Positions 55,629 through 64,000 of a stretch of 64,000 nt of DNA are shown here, piece after piece. Position 1 is the first letter of the stretch; each line of letters opens with the position of its first letter. Under the pieces are notes generated by a model. The model ran no database searches. It saw nothing but the letters and a program-made list of their open reading frames with translations, and had not been told where the DNA came from. The DNA lies in NCBI GenBank assembly GCA_041603535.1, contig JBFIEE010000007.1, forward strand, positions 19,734 to 83,733, given 5' to 3'. The DNA comes from HB2-32-21 sp041603535. GTDB lineage: Bacteria; Pseudomonadota; Gammaproteobacteria; Pseudomonadales; Porticoccaceae. Made by a program: the position numbers and the translations under genes.

Positions 55629-56456
55629 TTATTGCCCGCTACTGCCTGTACTAGCACCCGCGCCTGGAAAATGCTTCAGCGCCAATGCCGGGTCAAGGCG
55701 TACATTAAACCAGTTGATCCGCCAGTCCAGATGCGGCCCGGTAGCACGACCACTGGCGCCAACGCGCGCCACATCTTGCCCCGTTTCAACACGAGCTCCC
55801 CTGGCCACGAGAATTTCACTCAGGTGAATAAATGTCGACGATATCCCGTAGCCGTGATCGATAATTAGCGTTCCGCCAGAAAAATACATATCCGGATGTA
55901 CCAGTTTGACGATGCCCGGCGCTGGTGCCTGCACAAGCGTTCCGGTCGGGCGCGCAATATCCAGACCATAATGGGGGTTTTTGGGTACACCGTTATACAC
56001 TCTCTGGCTGCCGTAGACACCAGTAATCGGACCTTCCAGCGGTTTCACGAATCCCTGTAAAAAATCCTCTCTGCGATCAATACCTTTACGAGCCGCCGCA
56101 ACCAGTGCTGCCTCCCTGCCTATCCGTTCCAGCACCTCCGGCGGCGGATTGACCGTTCCCTCTGGCACACCGTCAACACGCTGGATATCATACTTGCGCG
56201 CTGCCACAGGGTAGTCAAAGACCTGCTCCTCATTACCCCTGACAACCTTCAGCTGGACTGTGCCTATGACATCGCGATCCAGACCGAAAACAAAACGGCC
56301 CTCGGGGCTCAGCGCTAAACGGCGCTTGCCAAGATAAACCCTGGCGTCAGGCTCCGCTTGCCCGATAATCATCCCCCCAGGCTCCCAGGCTCCCCTAAGT
56401 TGCAGGGCGCTAACGTGAAAACTCATCAATACAAGACTAAAGACCAGCAGCCTCAT
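55629..56456 (-). CDS. Secreted M23 (LytM-type) peptidase-like protein
   Basis: A 275-residue protein with a signal peptide (MRLLVFSLVLMSFHVSA), a beta domain, and a C-terminal M23 fold starting HYGLDIARPTGT. The zinc site HxxxD is intact but the second motif is HLDW rather than the usual HLHW, so one His is Asp. Close relatives in Pseudomonas share this, as far as I recall. The ATG at 56456 has AGGGGC upstream; ten codons of an earlier in-frame GTG start lack signal-like features. Role in cell-wall trimming is likely but activity is uncertain. Confidence 0.85.
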   Translation of the reverse strand: MRLLVFSLVLMSFHVSALQLRGAWEPGGMIIGQAEPDARVYLGKRRLALSPEGRFVFGLDRDVIGTVQLKVVRGNEEQVFDYPVAARKYDIQRVDGVPEGTVNPPPEVLERIGREAALVAAARKGIDRREDFLQGFVKPLEGPITGVYGSQRVYNGVPKNPHYGLDIARPTGTLVQAPAPGIVKLVHPDMYFSGGTLIIDHGYGISSTFIHLSEILVARGARVETGQDVARVGASGRATGPHLDWRINWFNVRLDPALALKHFPGAGASTGSSGQ

Positions 56457-56620
56457 GGTTGCCCCTGCGGTATATGGGACCGCCATTCTAAGCCGAACCT
56501 GAACGACAATAAACCGGAACTAAAATAAACGGATTCCGAAATAAATTTCAATTGCAATAAGCCAAAACATCGATAACCCTGACTTTCACATACCAGGCCC
56601 TTCGACCAGCAGGGACATAC

Positions 56621-57694
56621 ATGCTGCACAACGTTTCGAGGCTTACTCAATCTACAGGGTTTGCGCCTTCGCTACCTCTGCGCAACGGCCATCTTCAGAC
56701 AATCCTGAACAGCGCCTGGCCGCGCAAAAAGTTGTTCCGTCAAAAAATTCTGGGGGTGGCTAATGCCGCCGAGATCCAGTTAATTGACTGCGGGCAGGGT
56801 GTCCTCCTGCTCGGCGCTTTTAACCGGGCAGTGCCACTTCACTCCGGCCAACCACAGCCTCTTGACCAGTCAGCGCTATCCCGTCCAGTTAATCGGGGGT
56901 TGGTCATTCTCCTCCACGGATGGGAAGGCAGTTTTGAGTCTACTTATGTTATGACCGCGACCAGCACCTTAGTCGCCGCCGGATTCGATGTCTTTCGGCT
57001 TAACCTGCGCGATCACGGCCCGAGTCTTCACTTGAACAGGGCCTTGTTCAACGCGACACTCACCGATGAGGTAACCCGTGCTGTACGCGCCATATCTGCC
57101 GCCCATTCACCACCCGCATGCTTTCTGGCGGGCTTTTCGCTGGGTGGTAATTTTGCGCTGCGCATCGCAGCAAACTCGGGGCTCGCGCTTAACCTGACAG
57201 CCGCCATGGGAATTTGCCCGGCGACCGATCCCGCGCATACGATGCGGATTCTGGAAAACCCTTACTCGCTTTATCACGCTTATTTTTTTAGAAAATGGCG
57301 CGCCTCGCTACAGACAAAACTGGTCTATTATCCTGACCTCGCCTACCACGCGCAGTTAAAAAGATGCCGAACCCTGGCCGATATCAATCGCTTTTTCATA
57401 CCCGATCACACACCCTGCGGAACACCAGACAACTACTTTGCTGCCTACGCCCTGACCGGCCATCGACTGGCTAAACTTAGAACCCCCGCCCTGTTGGTAG
57501 CCACTCGCGACGACCCTATTATTCCCGCTGTCGATATTGCTAGCATTAATGCCTCTGCGGAGCTACAGATTGAATTACTGGACGATGGCGGACATTGTGG
57601 CTTTATGGAAAACCATTTGCTTGATAGCTGGGTTGAAAAACGTATGGTTGACTACTTTCTCAGCACCCTCGCTTCGGGTTCACGGTCTCGATAA
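56621..57694 (+). CDS. YheT-like alpha/beta hydrolase
   Basis: A 357-residue UPF0017-type hydrolase. FAPSLPLRNGHLQTI is the typical head, ILLHGWEGSFES the oxyanion loop, GFSLGGNF the nucleophile Ser, and a late DDPIIP plus DDGGHCGFMEN supplies Asp and His. AGGGA before the ATG. Convergent with recX, 27 bases away. Confidence 0.9.
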   Translation: MLHNVSRLTQSTGFAPSLPLRNGHLQTILNSAWPRKKLFRQKILGVANAAEIQLIDCGQGVLLLGAFNRAVPLHSGQPQPLDQSALSRPVNRGLVILLHGWEGSFESTYVMTATSTLVAAGFDVFRLNLRDHGPSLHLNRALFNATLTDEVTRAVRAISAAHSPPACFLAGFSLGGNFALRIAANSGLALNLTAAMGICPATDPAHTMRILENPYSLYHAYFFRKWRASLQTKLVYYPDLAYHAQLKRCRTLADINRFFIPDHTPCGTPDNYFAAYALTGHRLAKLRTPALLVATRDDPIIPAVDIASINASAELQIELLDDGGHCGFMENHLLDSWVEKRMVDYFLSTLASGSRSR

Positions 57695-57720
57695 ACGGGA
57701 TTAAAGATCGCAACGTGGGG

Positions 57721-58194
57721 TCAGGGATCGAGGGCAAAATTGATCTGTTCAGCGTCAAACCCTCTGTACTGCAAAAAGCGTCTGCGCCTGACCTGCTGCC
57801 TGACATCCGTCGCCGCTTCATTGCCAAATTTTTTTTTGGCTACATCCCGAGCCAACTGAGGCCAGTCGGCCTCGGCATTCTGCAATGCTGCCGTTGCCAA
57901 CTCGTTACCTATACCCCGCTCACGGAGTTCCTGCCTGATACGCTGCGGACCTTGCCCCCGACGAATACGCACCTGTACCAGGCTTTCCGCAAACCGCTGA
58001 TCGGACAAAAGGCCATCGTTAACCAGGGCATCCAGGGTCGCGTCTAACAGCAGTAGCTGGTCCGCAGTCAATGCGTATTTTGTCACCAGTCTGGCGGCCA
58101 GCTCCTGATACGAATATTCGCGTCGCGAGAGAAAATCCATGGCCTTGATGCGCAACGTTACCACCGTTATATCCAGGTCTGACGGGGCTGTCAC
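57721..58194 (-). CDS. recX: RecX, regulator of RecA
   Basis: A 157-residue helical repeat protein that caps RecA filaments. AMDFLSRREYSYQELAARL, LVNDGLLSDQRFAESLVQVRIRRGQGPQRIRQELRERGI and the C-terminal FLQYRGFDAEQI are the three RecX repeats. GTG start next to the end of the DUF4126 gene (8 bases). An unrelated DUF4126 gene separates it from recA, unlike the usual direct recA-recX arrangement. Confidence 0.92.
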   Translation of the reverse strand: MTAPSDLDITVVTLRIKAMDFLSRREYSYQELAARLVTKYALTADQLLLLDATLDALVNDGLLSDQRFAESLVQVRIRRGQGPQRIRQELRERGIGNELATAALQNAEADWPQLARDVAKKKFGNEAATDVRQQVRRRRFLQYRGFDAEQINFALDP

Positions 58195-58202
58195 GACCGT
58201 GC

Positions 58203-58904
58203 CTAAGAGGCAGACCGATCTTGTGAGCTGTCACCCAATGACGGCAGCACTGCCTGTGGCGCTATCGGTGGCACGGCTGACGGATTTTCGGCTTTTTTTA
58301 CCAGCCCCAACCACTGCCCAACCCGCCGCAGCACCGCGCACAATAAGCGCCAGATCTTTGGTAACAACCAGATGACCACAACAATAAAAATCACCATCAG
58401 CCCCACAAACAACCAGGGGTGGTTGAGCATCGTCCACAAACCGCCAAAGACCAGCAGATCCTCACTGATTGAAGCGCCCCAATTAGAAAAAGGCTCAGGA
58501 CTGGTGTTTATCAACAGCCGCGATGATGCCTTGGTGAAATGACTGCCCGCAGCCATAGTGCCACCGACCAGACCAGCGCCAACCTGTAACGCGGGCGCAA
58601 CATCCCCGACCGCACCAGCAGCCAGCAACACACCGGCGGGGATACGAATAAATGTGTGCAGCGTATCCCAGCCGGAATCAACCCCCGGGGTCTTGTCGGC
58701 AAAGAACTCCACCACATACATAAGGCAGGCCAGGCCAATGACCAGGGGGTTTTGCAGAACCTGTAAATCCGGCGGAAGTTCAAGGTTACCACTGATGCCG
58801 GCAAACCCCAGCACAGCCACGGCGGCATAAAGATTGATGCCGCTCGCCCAGCCAACGCCCATAACCAGTGCCAGCGTAGTAATCAGTTCCTGATAGGCAT
58901 CCAT
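58203..58904 (-). CDS. DUF4126 membrane protein
   Basis: A 233-residue protein with about four to five transmembrane segments, including ALVMGVGWASGINLYAAVAVLGF, VGLMVIFIVVVIWLLPKIW, and the family motif FFADKTPGVDSGWDTLHTFIR. DUF4126 has no known function. It sits between recA and recX on the same strand, 76 bases after recA and 8 before recX, so it may be SOS-cotranscribed. Confidence 0.88.
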   Translation of the reverse strand: MDAYQELITTLALVMGVGWASGINLYAAVAVLGFAGISGNLELPPDLQVLQNPLVIGLACLMYVVEFFADKTPGVDSGWDTLHTFIRIPAGVLLAAGAVGDVAPALQVGAGLVGGTMAAGSHFTKASSRLLINTSPEPFSNWGASISEDLLVFGGLWTMLNHPWLFVGLMVIFIVVVIWLLPKIWRLLCAVLRRVGQWLGLVKKAENPSAVPPIAPQAVLPSLGDSSQDRSAS

Positions 58905-58980
58905 AAGTTAACCTGCCTTGTGTAAGCCCGTTAATGATGAACCCAGGCGGCCTTACGTTGCAGGCTCGGGCATGTCTCGC

Positions 58981-60018
58981 CTAGTTTTCCATGGCGTCAG
59001 GTTGTTGTTCCACGACGACAGGCCTGGGTAGATCACCCAATAGCTGCTGGCGAATTCCAGCTTCGATTTCTGCGGTAAGGTCTTCGTGTTCCGCCAGGTA
59101 CTCACTGGCGTTGGCCTTGCCCTGACCGATTTTCTCACCGTTACAGGAGTACCACGCACCGGCTTTTTCAATCAAACCGCACTTCACACCCAGGTCGATG
59201 ATCTCACCGTAGCGATTTATGCCTGAACCGTACAGAATCTGGAACTCCGCCTGCCGAAATGGCGGTGCCACCTTATTCTTGACCACCTTGACGCGCGTTT
59301 CGTTACCTACTACCTCCTCCCCTTCCTTGACCGCACCAATACGGCGTATATCGAGTCTGACCGAGGCATAAAATTTTAGCGCATTGCCCCCGGTAGTCGT
59401 TTCGGGACTGCCAAACATAACGCCAATTTTCATACGAATCTGGTTGATAAAAATGACCAGGCAATTGGAATTTTTGATATTGCCGGTGAGCTTACGTAGC
59501 GCCTGTGACATTAACCGGGCCTGCAAACCAACGTGGGTATCGCCCATCTCTCCTTCGATTTCAGCCCGAGGCGTTAAAGCGGCAACGGAGTCGACCACCA
59601 GCACGTCTATCGCGCCGGATCGCACCAGCATGTCGGTCACCTCCAAAGCCTGCTCACCGGTATCCGGTTGCGACAACATGAGGTCATCAACATTGACACC
59701 AAGTTTTTCTGCGTAGATTGGGTCGAGGGCATGTTCGGCATCGATAAAGGCGCAGGTCCCACCACGTTTTTGCGCCTGCGCAATGACGGATAGCGTGAGG
59801 GTGGTTTTACCAGAAGACTCAGGACCATAGATCTCTACCACGCGCCCCTTTGGCAAGCCGCCGATGCCGAGGGCGATATCAAGACCCAATGAGCCGGTCG
59901 AAACACTCGGCATGGCAACGTGTTCCCTGTCGCCCATACGCATAACAGTGCCCTTGCCAAACTGTTTTTCGATTTGGCTAAGTGCCGCCTGTAACGCCTT
60001 TTCCTTGTTAGGATCCAT
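58981..60018 (-). CDS. recA: RecA recombinase
   Basis: A 345-residue ATP-dependent strand-exchange protein and LexA co-protease. P-loop GPESSGKTT at 65-73, VDSVAALTPRAEIEGEMGD, and the L2 loop FINQIRMKIGVMFGSPETTTGGNALKFY are all typical. The ATG at 60018 follows AGAGGT; an earlier open frame of 21 codons is untranslated leader. A LexA-type box lies 156 bases upstream. Confidence 0.98.
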   Translation of the reverse strand: MDPNKEKALQAALSQIEKQFGKGTVMRMGDREHVAMPSVSTGSLGLDIALGIGGLPKGRVVEIYGPESSGKTTLTLSVIAQAQKRGGTCAFIDAEHALDPIYAEKLGVNVDDLMLSQPDTGEQALEVTDMLVRSGAIDVLVVDSVAALTPRAEIEGEMGDTHVGLQARLMSQALRKLTGNIKNSNCLVIFINQIRMKIGVMFGSPETTTGGNALKFYASVRLDIRRIGAVKEGEEVVGNETRVKVVKNKVAPPFRQAEFQILYGSGINRYGEIIDLGVKCGLIEKAGAWYSCNGEKIGQGKANASEYLAEHEDLTAEIEAGIRQQLLGDLPRPVVVEQQPDAMEN

Positions 60019-60173
60019 CAAATGCACCTCTAGTATGTATTGTTGATGTTTACGCTTTGTCGCCCTACACGCGGCGTACACGCCACTCGCCCATGCTAAT
60101 CAGTAAGCGCTTAACTTGTGCCAAAAAATACTCTATTGCTATCGTGAAAATAGCTTATCGCAATCTACTCGAA

Positions 60174-60189
60174 CTGTACAGTCATACAG
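60174..60189. promoter_or_regulatory. LexA (SOS) box upstream of recA
   Basis: CTGTACAGTCATACAG fits CTGT-N8-ACAG, the gammaproteobacterial LexA consensus, flanked by AA and TATT. The 60019-60173 stretch should hold the recA promoter and leader; the 160 bases to the right show no gene. Confidence 0.85.
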
Positions 60190-60351
60190 TATTTTAGTCG
60201 GCGGCCTCTGCCCCCAAACGCACTGCTCATTAACTGAAGGTCACTGCGACAACCGCCGTCTAAAATTGTCCCGCCAATCATCAATCAAACCACCGCCCGA
60301 CAGTCAAGGCTGACACGCCACTGCCCTCATGATGACCGTCCTGGGCTCTAA

Positions 60352-60368
60352 GGAACCCCTGAATAAGC
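60352..60368 (+). repeat. Left terminal inverted repeat of the IS
   Basis: GGAACCCCTGAATAAGC, next to CTAA at 60348-60351. Confidence 0.8.
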
Positions 60369-60414
60369 CCGTGATTTTGGTAGCATAGGTAAACCCCGCT
60401 TAAGAGACAAGCCC

Positions 60415-61183
60415 ATGGATCAATTGATCCCCTGGAAACGACTTGAGAAGAAGATAAAGCCCTACTAGCCAAAGAATGGCCGGGGCCGCCAGCCGTACCC
60501 GATCTCTACGATGCTGCGCATTCATTGTATGCAACTGTTCTACAACCTGAGCGATCCTGCGATGGGAGATGCTCTCTACGAGATTGAATCTATGCGTCGC
60601 TTTGCGGGGCTTTGTTTGAGTGATCGTCTTCCCGATGAAACGAGCATCCTTGACTTCCGGCATTTGTTGGAGCGTCATAACCTGGGCGAGGAATTGTTCA
60701 ACGAAGTGAATCGCCATTTAAAATCCGAGGGGTTGATGTTGCGCGAAGGCAGTACAGTAGACGCGACAATTATATCGGCGCCGACATCGACCAAGAATAA
60801 ATCCGGCCAACGCGCATGATATTACCCAGGCCGATCAGTTGCTTCGCGGCGAAGAGCAGAAGGTATGGGGAGACGCCGGTTATCAGGGCATTGAGAAACG
60901 CCCGGAGCATGAGGGTCGAGATGTCGATCGGTACATTGCCATGCGCCCAGGCATGCGCCGCCAACTTCCCGAAGATGACATTGAGGCTCAGGCGGAAAGA
61001 CTCAAGACACAGGTAAGAGCCAAGGTGGAAAACTCGATTCGCTACATCAAGCGAGTGTTCGGCTACGACAAAGTTCGCTATCGCGGTTTGGAGAAAAATG
61101 GCGGGCGGCTACACCGGCTTGCAGCTTTCACCAATTTGATGGTGGGCAAGAAATACCTTCTCACACAGGAGATGTACGCCTGA
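60415..61183 (+). pseudogene. IS5-family transposase with nonsense codon, deletion and frameshift
   Basis: DDE transposase of the IS5 (IS903/IS5 subgroup) kind. The ATG at 60415 opens MDQLIPWKRLEKKIKPY, then a TAG (60466-60468) breaks the frame; it continues as MLRIHCMQLFYNL, MRRFAGL, PDETSILDFRHLLE and the first catalytic Asp in VDATIISAP. At about 60814 the frame jumps by one base from SGQRA to HDITQADQLLRGEEQ, so a block of about 60 residues (the region before the second catalytic Asp) is missing. WGDAGYQGIEKRPE and VENSIRYIKRVFGY follow. It cannot be active by itself. Confidence 0.85.
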
Positions 61184-61281
61184 AGATCACCGATTGGTGA
61201 TTTACAGGTTGATTTTGAGGAAAAATTCCGCGTCGAGAATTAAAATTGAGCGCATTTCCCGACGTCAAGCTACGAATTCCT

Positions 61282-61298
61282 GCTTATTCAGAGGTGCC
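61282..61298 (-). repeat. Right terminal inverted repeat of the IS
   Basis: Complement of GGCACCTCTGAATAAGC, next to CTAG at 61299-61302. Confidence 0.8.
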
Positions 61299-61450
61299 CT
61301 AGTACATGGCGCGGGGCAAAGCCCACCAGCATAGGGCACCAGACCGTAAAGTAAAACACAGGGCCGGGGACTGCAAGACGGTTTTTTAGTATCTGGTATT
61401 GCCGTAGAATTCCCTACTTTATAGCATCACCGGTAACGCTCCCCTCCCCC

Positions 61451-64000
61451 ATGACCAACGGCCCAGGCGCACACAGTTCACATACGCCCATGATGCAGCA
61501 ATACCTGCGCATCAAAGCGAACCATCCCGACATGCTGCTGTTCTATCGCATGGGCGATTTCTACGAACTTTTTTTTGACGATGCAAAAAAAGCCGCACGG
61601 TTGCTCGACGTAACGCTGACATCAAGGGGCAAAGCTTCCGGCCAGCCTATTCCGATGGCCGGGGTACCTCACCACGCAGCAGAAAACTATCTGGCCAGAC
61701 TGGTGCGTATGGGCGAATCTATCGCCATCTGCGAGCAGATCGGCGATCCCGCGACCAGTAAGGGACCTGTAGAGCGTCAGGTAACCCGCATCGTCACTCC
61801 AGGGACGGTGAGCGACGAAGCATTGCTTGATGAGCATCGGGACAACCTGCTCGTCGCGGTGGTGGCCGCGGACCACCATGCTCCAGACGGCAACACGTCT
61901 ACCAGAGCGTTTGGTATAGCCTCGCTCGATATCAGCAGCGGTCGGTTTAATGTTCTGGAGGTCGACTGCCTCGACGCATTACTCGGTGAACTACAAAGAC
62001 TGAGACCCGCCGAACTGTTGGTGACAGAACAACTGGCCGAAACTGGATGCTGCAACCCCTTTCAGGGCCTACGAGTGCGACCTGAATGGGAATTCGATCT
62101 CGACTCGGCGCGAAAAAACCTGTGCCGACAATTTGACGTCGTTAATCTGGCCAGCTTTGGTTGCGAGGACCTGGTTTTCGGGGTGCAGGCCGCTGGCTGC
62201 CTGCTCAATTATGCGACCGAGACACAGCGCACAGCACTGCCCCACATCCGCGCCATTCACCATGACAACAGTGATGACAGTGTCATCCTGGATGCGGCCA
62301 CACGACGTAATCTGGAAATAGACAGCAATGCCCATAACGACCGCAATCATACTTTGCTGGCGATCATGGATAACACCGCTAATGCCATGGGTGGTCGGCT
62401 CTTGCAGCGCTGGCTAACCCGCCCCTTGCGCGACCGAAGTATCCTCACGCAGCGCCAGCAAACCATCGCCGAACTCCAGATCAATTATCAGTACGAAGGG
62501 TTACACACCATACTCGGAAATATTGGTGACATGGAACGCATTCTCGCACGGCTGGCGCTGCGCTCGGCACGCCCGAGGGACCTTATTCGACTAAGGGAGT
62601 CGCTCGCAACACTCCCGCAGCTGCAAACAGCGCTATCAGGCTTTAGTTCCACATTAAGCCAGCAACTTAAGGACGCTATCAGTTTATTTCCTGAACAGGT
62701 CGCGCTGCTGAGCTGCGCCCTGCACGACAACCCGCCCGTCGTCATACGAGACGGCGGTGTTATTGCACGGGGCTATGACGGCGAGCTCGATGAACTGCGC
62801 GCGATTAGCAGCAATGCTGGCGACTACCTGGTAGATCTTGAAAAAAAGGAAAAGCTCGAGACGGGTATCACCTCGCTCAAGGTTGGTTACAACCGAGTGC
62901 ATGGCTACTACATCGAAATCAGCAAGGGACAGGCCGAACAGGCGCCGCCGCGGTATATCCGCCGACAAACCCTGAAAAATGCCGAACGTTATATCACTCC
63001 AGAGCTAAAAACTTTTGAAGACAAGGCCCTTAGCGCCAGGAGTCGAGCCCTGACCCGCGAAAAACTGCTTTACGAAGCGCTACTCGACGATCTCAATGAA
63101 CACCTGTGCCCTTTGCAGGAGAGTGTCGCCGCCATCGCCGAGCTGGATGTGCTGGTCAACCTCGCAGAGCGGGCGGTGACACTCAACTTCTGTCGCCCGG
63201 AACTCAACGATGAACCCGGCATCGCTATTATCGGCGGCCGCCATCCGGTCGTCGAACAAGTGCAGGACGCCCCCTTCGTGGCAAACGATCTATCCCTCAA
63301 CTTGCAACAGCACATGTTGATCATTACCGGCCCCAATATGGGTGGCAAATCGACATACATGCGGCAGGCTGCCCTGATCGTGTTACTGGCGCATACCGGC
63401 AGTAGTGTACCCGCCGAGCGCGCTGCCATTGGCGTCGTTGACCGGATTTTCACCCGGATAGGCTCATCAGATGACCTTGCTGGCGGACGCTCGACTTTTA
63501 TGGTTGAGATGACAGAAACCGCGAATATCCTCAACAACGCGACGGATAGAAGCCTGGTATTGCTGGACGAAATAGGTCGCGGCACGAGTACCTTTGACGG
63601 CTTATCGCTGGCCTGGGCCTGTGGCATATATCTCGCCGAAAAGGTTAGAGCCTTCACCCTGTTTGCTACCCATTACTTTGAACTCACCGCCCTGCCTGAA
63701 ACCATTCCTGGCGTCACCAACGTCCACCTTACCGCCACCGAATATCAGGACAGGATCGTCTTCCTGCACGAAGTCCAGGCAGGTCCGGCTAGCCAAAGTT
63801 ACGGTATCCAGGTGGCAAAGCTGGCTGGGTTACCCGATGCCGTCATCACCAGGGCCCGGCACGAATTACGCAATCTGGAGAACGGTGGCCACCTGACGAC
63901 AGTGATCACCAGACCAAACTGCGAACCTCGGCAAAATGACTTGTTTACGACGCCGACGCACAATGCTGTGATCGCTGCACTCGAGGCTCTTGACCCCGAC
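61451..64000 (+). CDS. mutS: DNA mismatch repair protein MutS, 3' truncated by window end
   Basis: 850 codons without a stop up to the window edge. Mismatch-binding FYELF with Phe37 and Glu39, core and clamp (LKVGYNRVHGYYIEIS), Walker A GPNMGGKST near residue 627, LLDEIGRGTSTFDG and ATHYFELTAL are complete. The last visible residues already belong to the C-terminal tail (a typical MutS is about 855), so nearly the full protein is shown. ATG at 61451 has no strong site. Its promoter region (61303-61450) borders the IS. Confidence 0.97.
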   Translation, partial: MTNGPGAHSSHTPMMQQYLRIKANHPDMLLFYRMGDFYELFFDDAKKAARLLDVTLTSRGKASGQPIPMAGVPHHAAENYLARLVRMGESIAICEQIGDPATSKGPVERQVTRIVTPGTVSDEALLDEHRDNLLVAVVAADHHAPDGNTSTRAFGIASLDISSGRFNVLEVDCLDALLGELQRLRPAELLVTEQLAETGCCNPFQGLRVRPEWEFDLDSARKNLCRQFDVVNLASFGCEDLVFGVQAAGCLLNYATETQRTALPHIRAIHHDNSDDSVILDAATRRNLEIDSNAHNDRNHTLLAIMDNTANAMGGRLLQRWLTRPLRDRSILTQRQQTIAELQINYQYEGLHTILGNIGDMERILARLALRSARPRDLIRLRESLATLPQLQTALSGFSSTLSQQLKDAISLFPEQVALLSCALHDNPPVVIRDGGVIARGYDGELDELRAISSNAGDYLVDLEKKEKLETGITSLKVGYNRVHGYYIEISKGQAEQAPPRYIRRQTLKNAERYITPELKTFEDKALSARSRALTREKLLYEALLDDLNEHLCPLQESVAAIAELDVLVNLAERAVTLNFCRPELNDEPGIAIIGGRHPVVEQVQDAPFVANDLSLNLQQHMLIITGPNMGGKSTYMRQAALIVLLAHTGSSVPAERAAIGVVDRIFTRIGSSDDLAGGRSTFMVEMTETANILNNATDRSLVLLDEIGRGTSTFDGLSLAWACGIYLAEKVRAFTLFATHYFELTALPETIPGVTNVHLTATEYQDRIVFLHEVQAGPASQSYGIQVAKLAGLPDAVITRARHELRNLENGGHLTTVITRPNCEPRQNDLFTTPTHNAVIAALEALDPD

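Larger units (their letters stand above)
60352..61298 (+). mobile_element. Decayed IS5-like insertion sequence, 947 bp
   Basis: Imperfect terminal repeats GGAACCCCTGAATAAGC (60352-60368) and its complement GGCACCTCTGAATAAGC (61282-61298), 15 of 17 matching, enclose a single broken transposase gene. The element is flanked by CTAA on the left and CTAG on the right, consistent with the YTAR target of IS5. It is shorter than a normal IS5 (about 1.2 kb) because of an internal deletion. Confidence 0.85.

Noticed and set aside
60190..60351. cinA or other gene remnant between recA and the IS
   Set aside because: No recognisable residues in any frame.

Overview
This window looks like the chromosome of a free-living, probably marine, gammaproteobacterium of the Pseudomonadales/Cellvibrionales type. 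The evidence is the housekeeping block at its right end. Read from high to low coordinates on the minus strand it runs recA, a DUF4126 membrane protein gene, recX, (YheT-like hydrolase on the plus strand), an M23 peptidase gene, a Trm112-like gene, a HIT-family gene, alaS, lysC, csrA and tRNA-Ser(GCU). mutS follows on the plus strand and runs off the edge. The alaS-lysC-csrA-tRNA-Ser run is typical of Pseudomonas-like gammaproteobacteria. Genus assignment is not possible from sequence reading alone.

About 0-50 kb is an accessory catabolic region built around CoA thioesters. It holds an acyl-CoA synthetase, two class III CoA-transferases, three acyl-CoA dehydrogenases, two crotonase-fold proteins, a split MaoC hydratase pair, a thiolase-like protein that lacks the usual nucleophile Cys next to a DUF35 Zn-ribbon/OB protein, four SDRs, a zinc alcohol dehydrogenase, two luciferase-like (LLM) oxidoreductases, a nitroreductase, two amidohydrolases, an SMP-30-like lactonase, an MBL hydrolase and a hydantoinase/acetone-carboxylase-like HyuA/HyuB pair. 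The combination resembles the machinery used for steroid, terpenoid or other alicyclic side chains, but the substrate is inferred. Uptake genes flank it: a DUF4212/SSS symporter pair, an SLC13-type permease and a decayed NSS transporter. No transcription-factor gene is visible in this region.

At 23.6-30.7 kb lies a three-gene minus-strand operon: a DUF2126 putative amidoligase with an N-terminal transglutaminase domain, a circularly permuted ATP-grasp/alpha-E fusion, and a stand-alone transglutaminase. It is a conserved but functionally open system and the best candidate in the window for new biology.

Other notable items: a decayed IS5-like element with recognisable terminal repeats (60352-61298) between recA and mutS, a LexA-type SOS box upstream of recA, a frameshifted tautomerase gene, a zinc-ribbon tail fused to HyuB, and many short tandem repeats (units of 7 to 17 bp) in intergenic gaps, two of which begin on stop codons.
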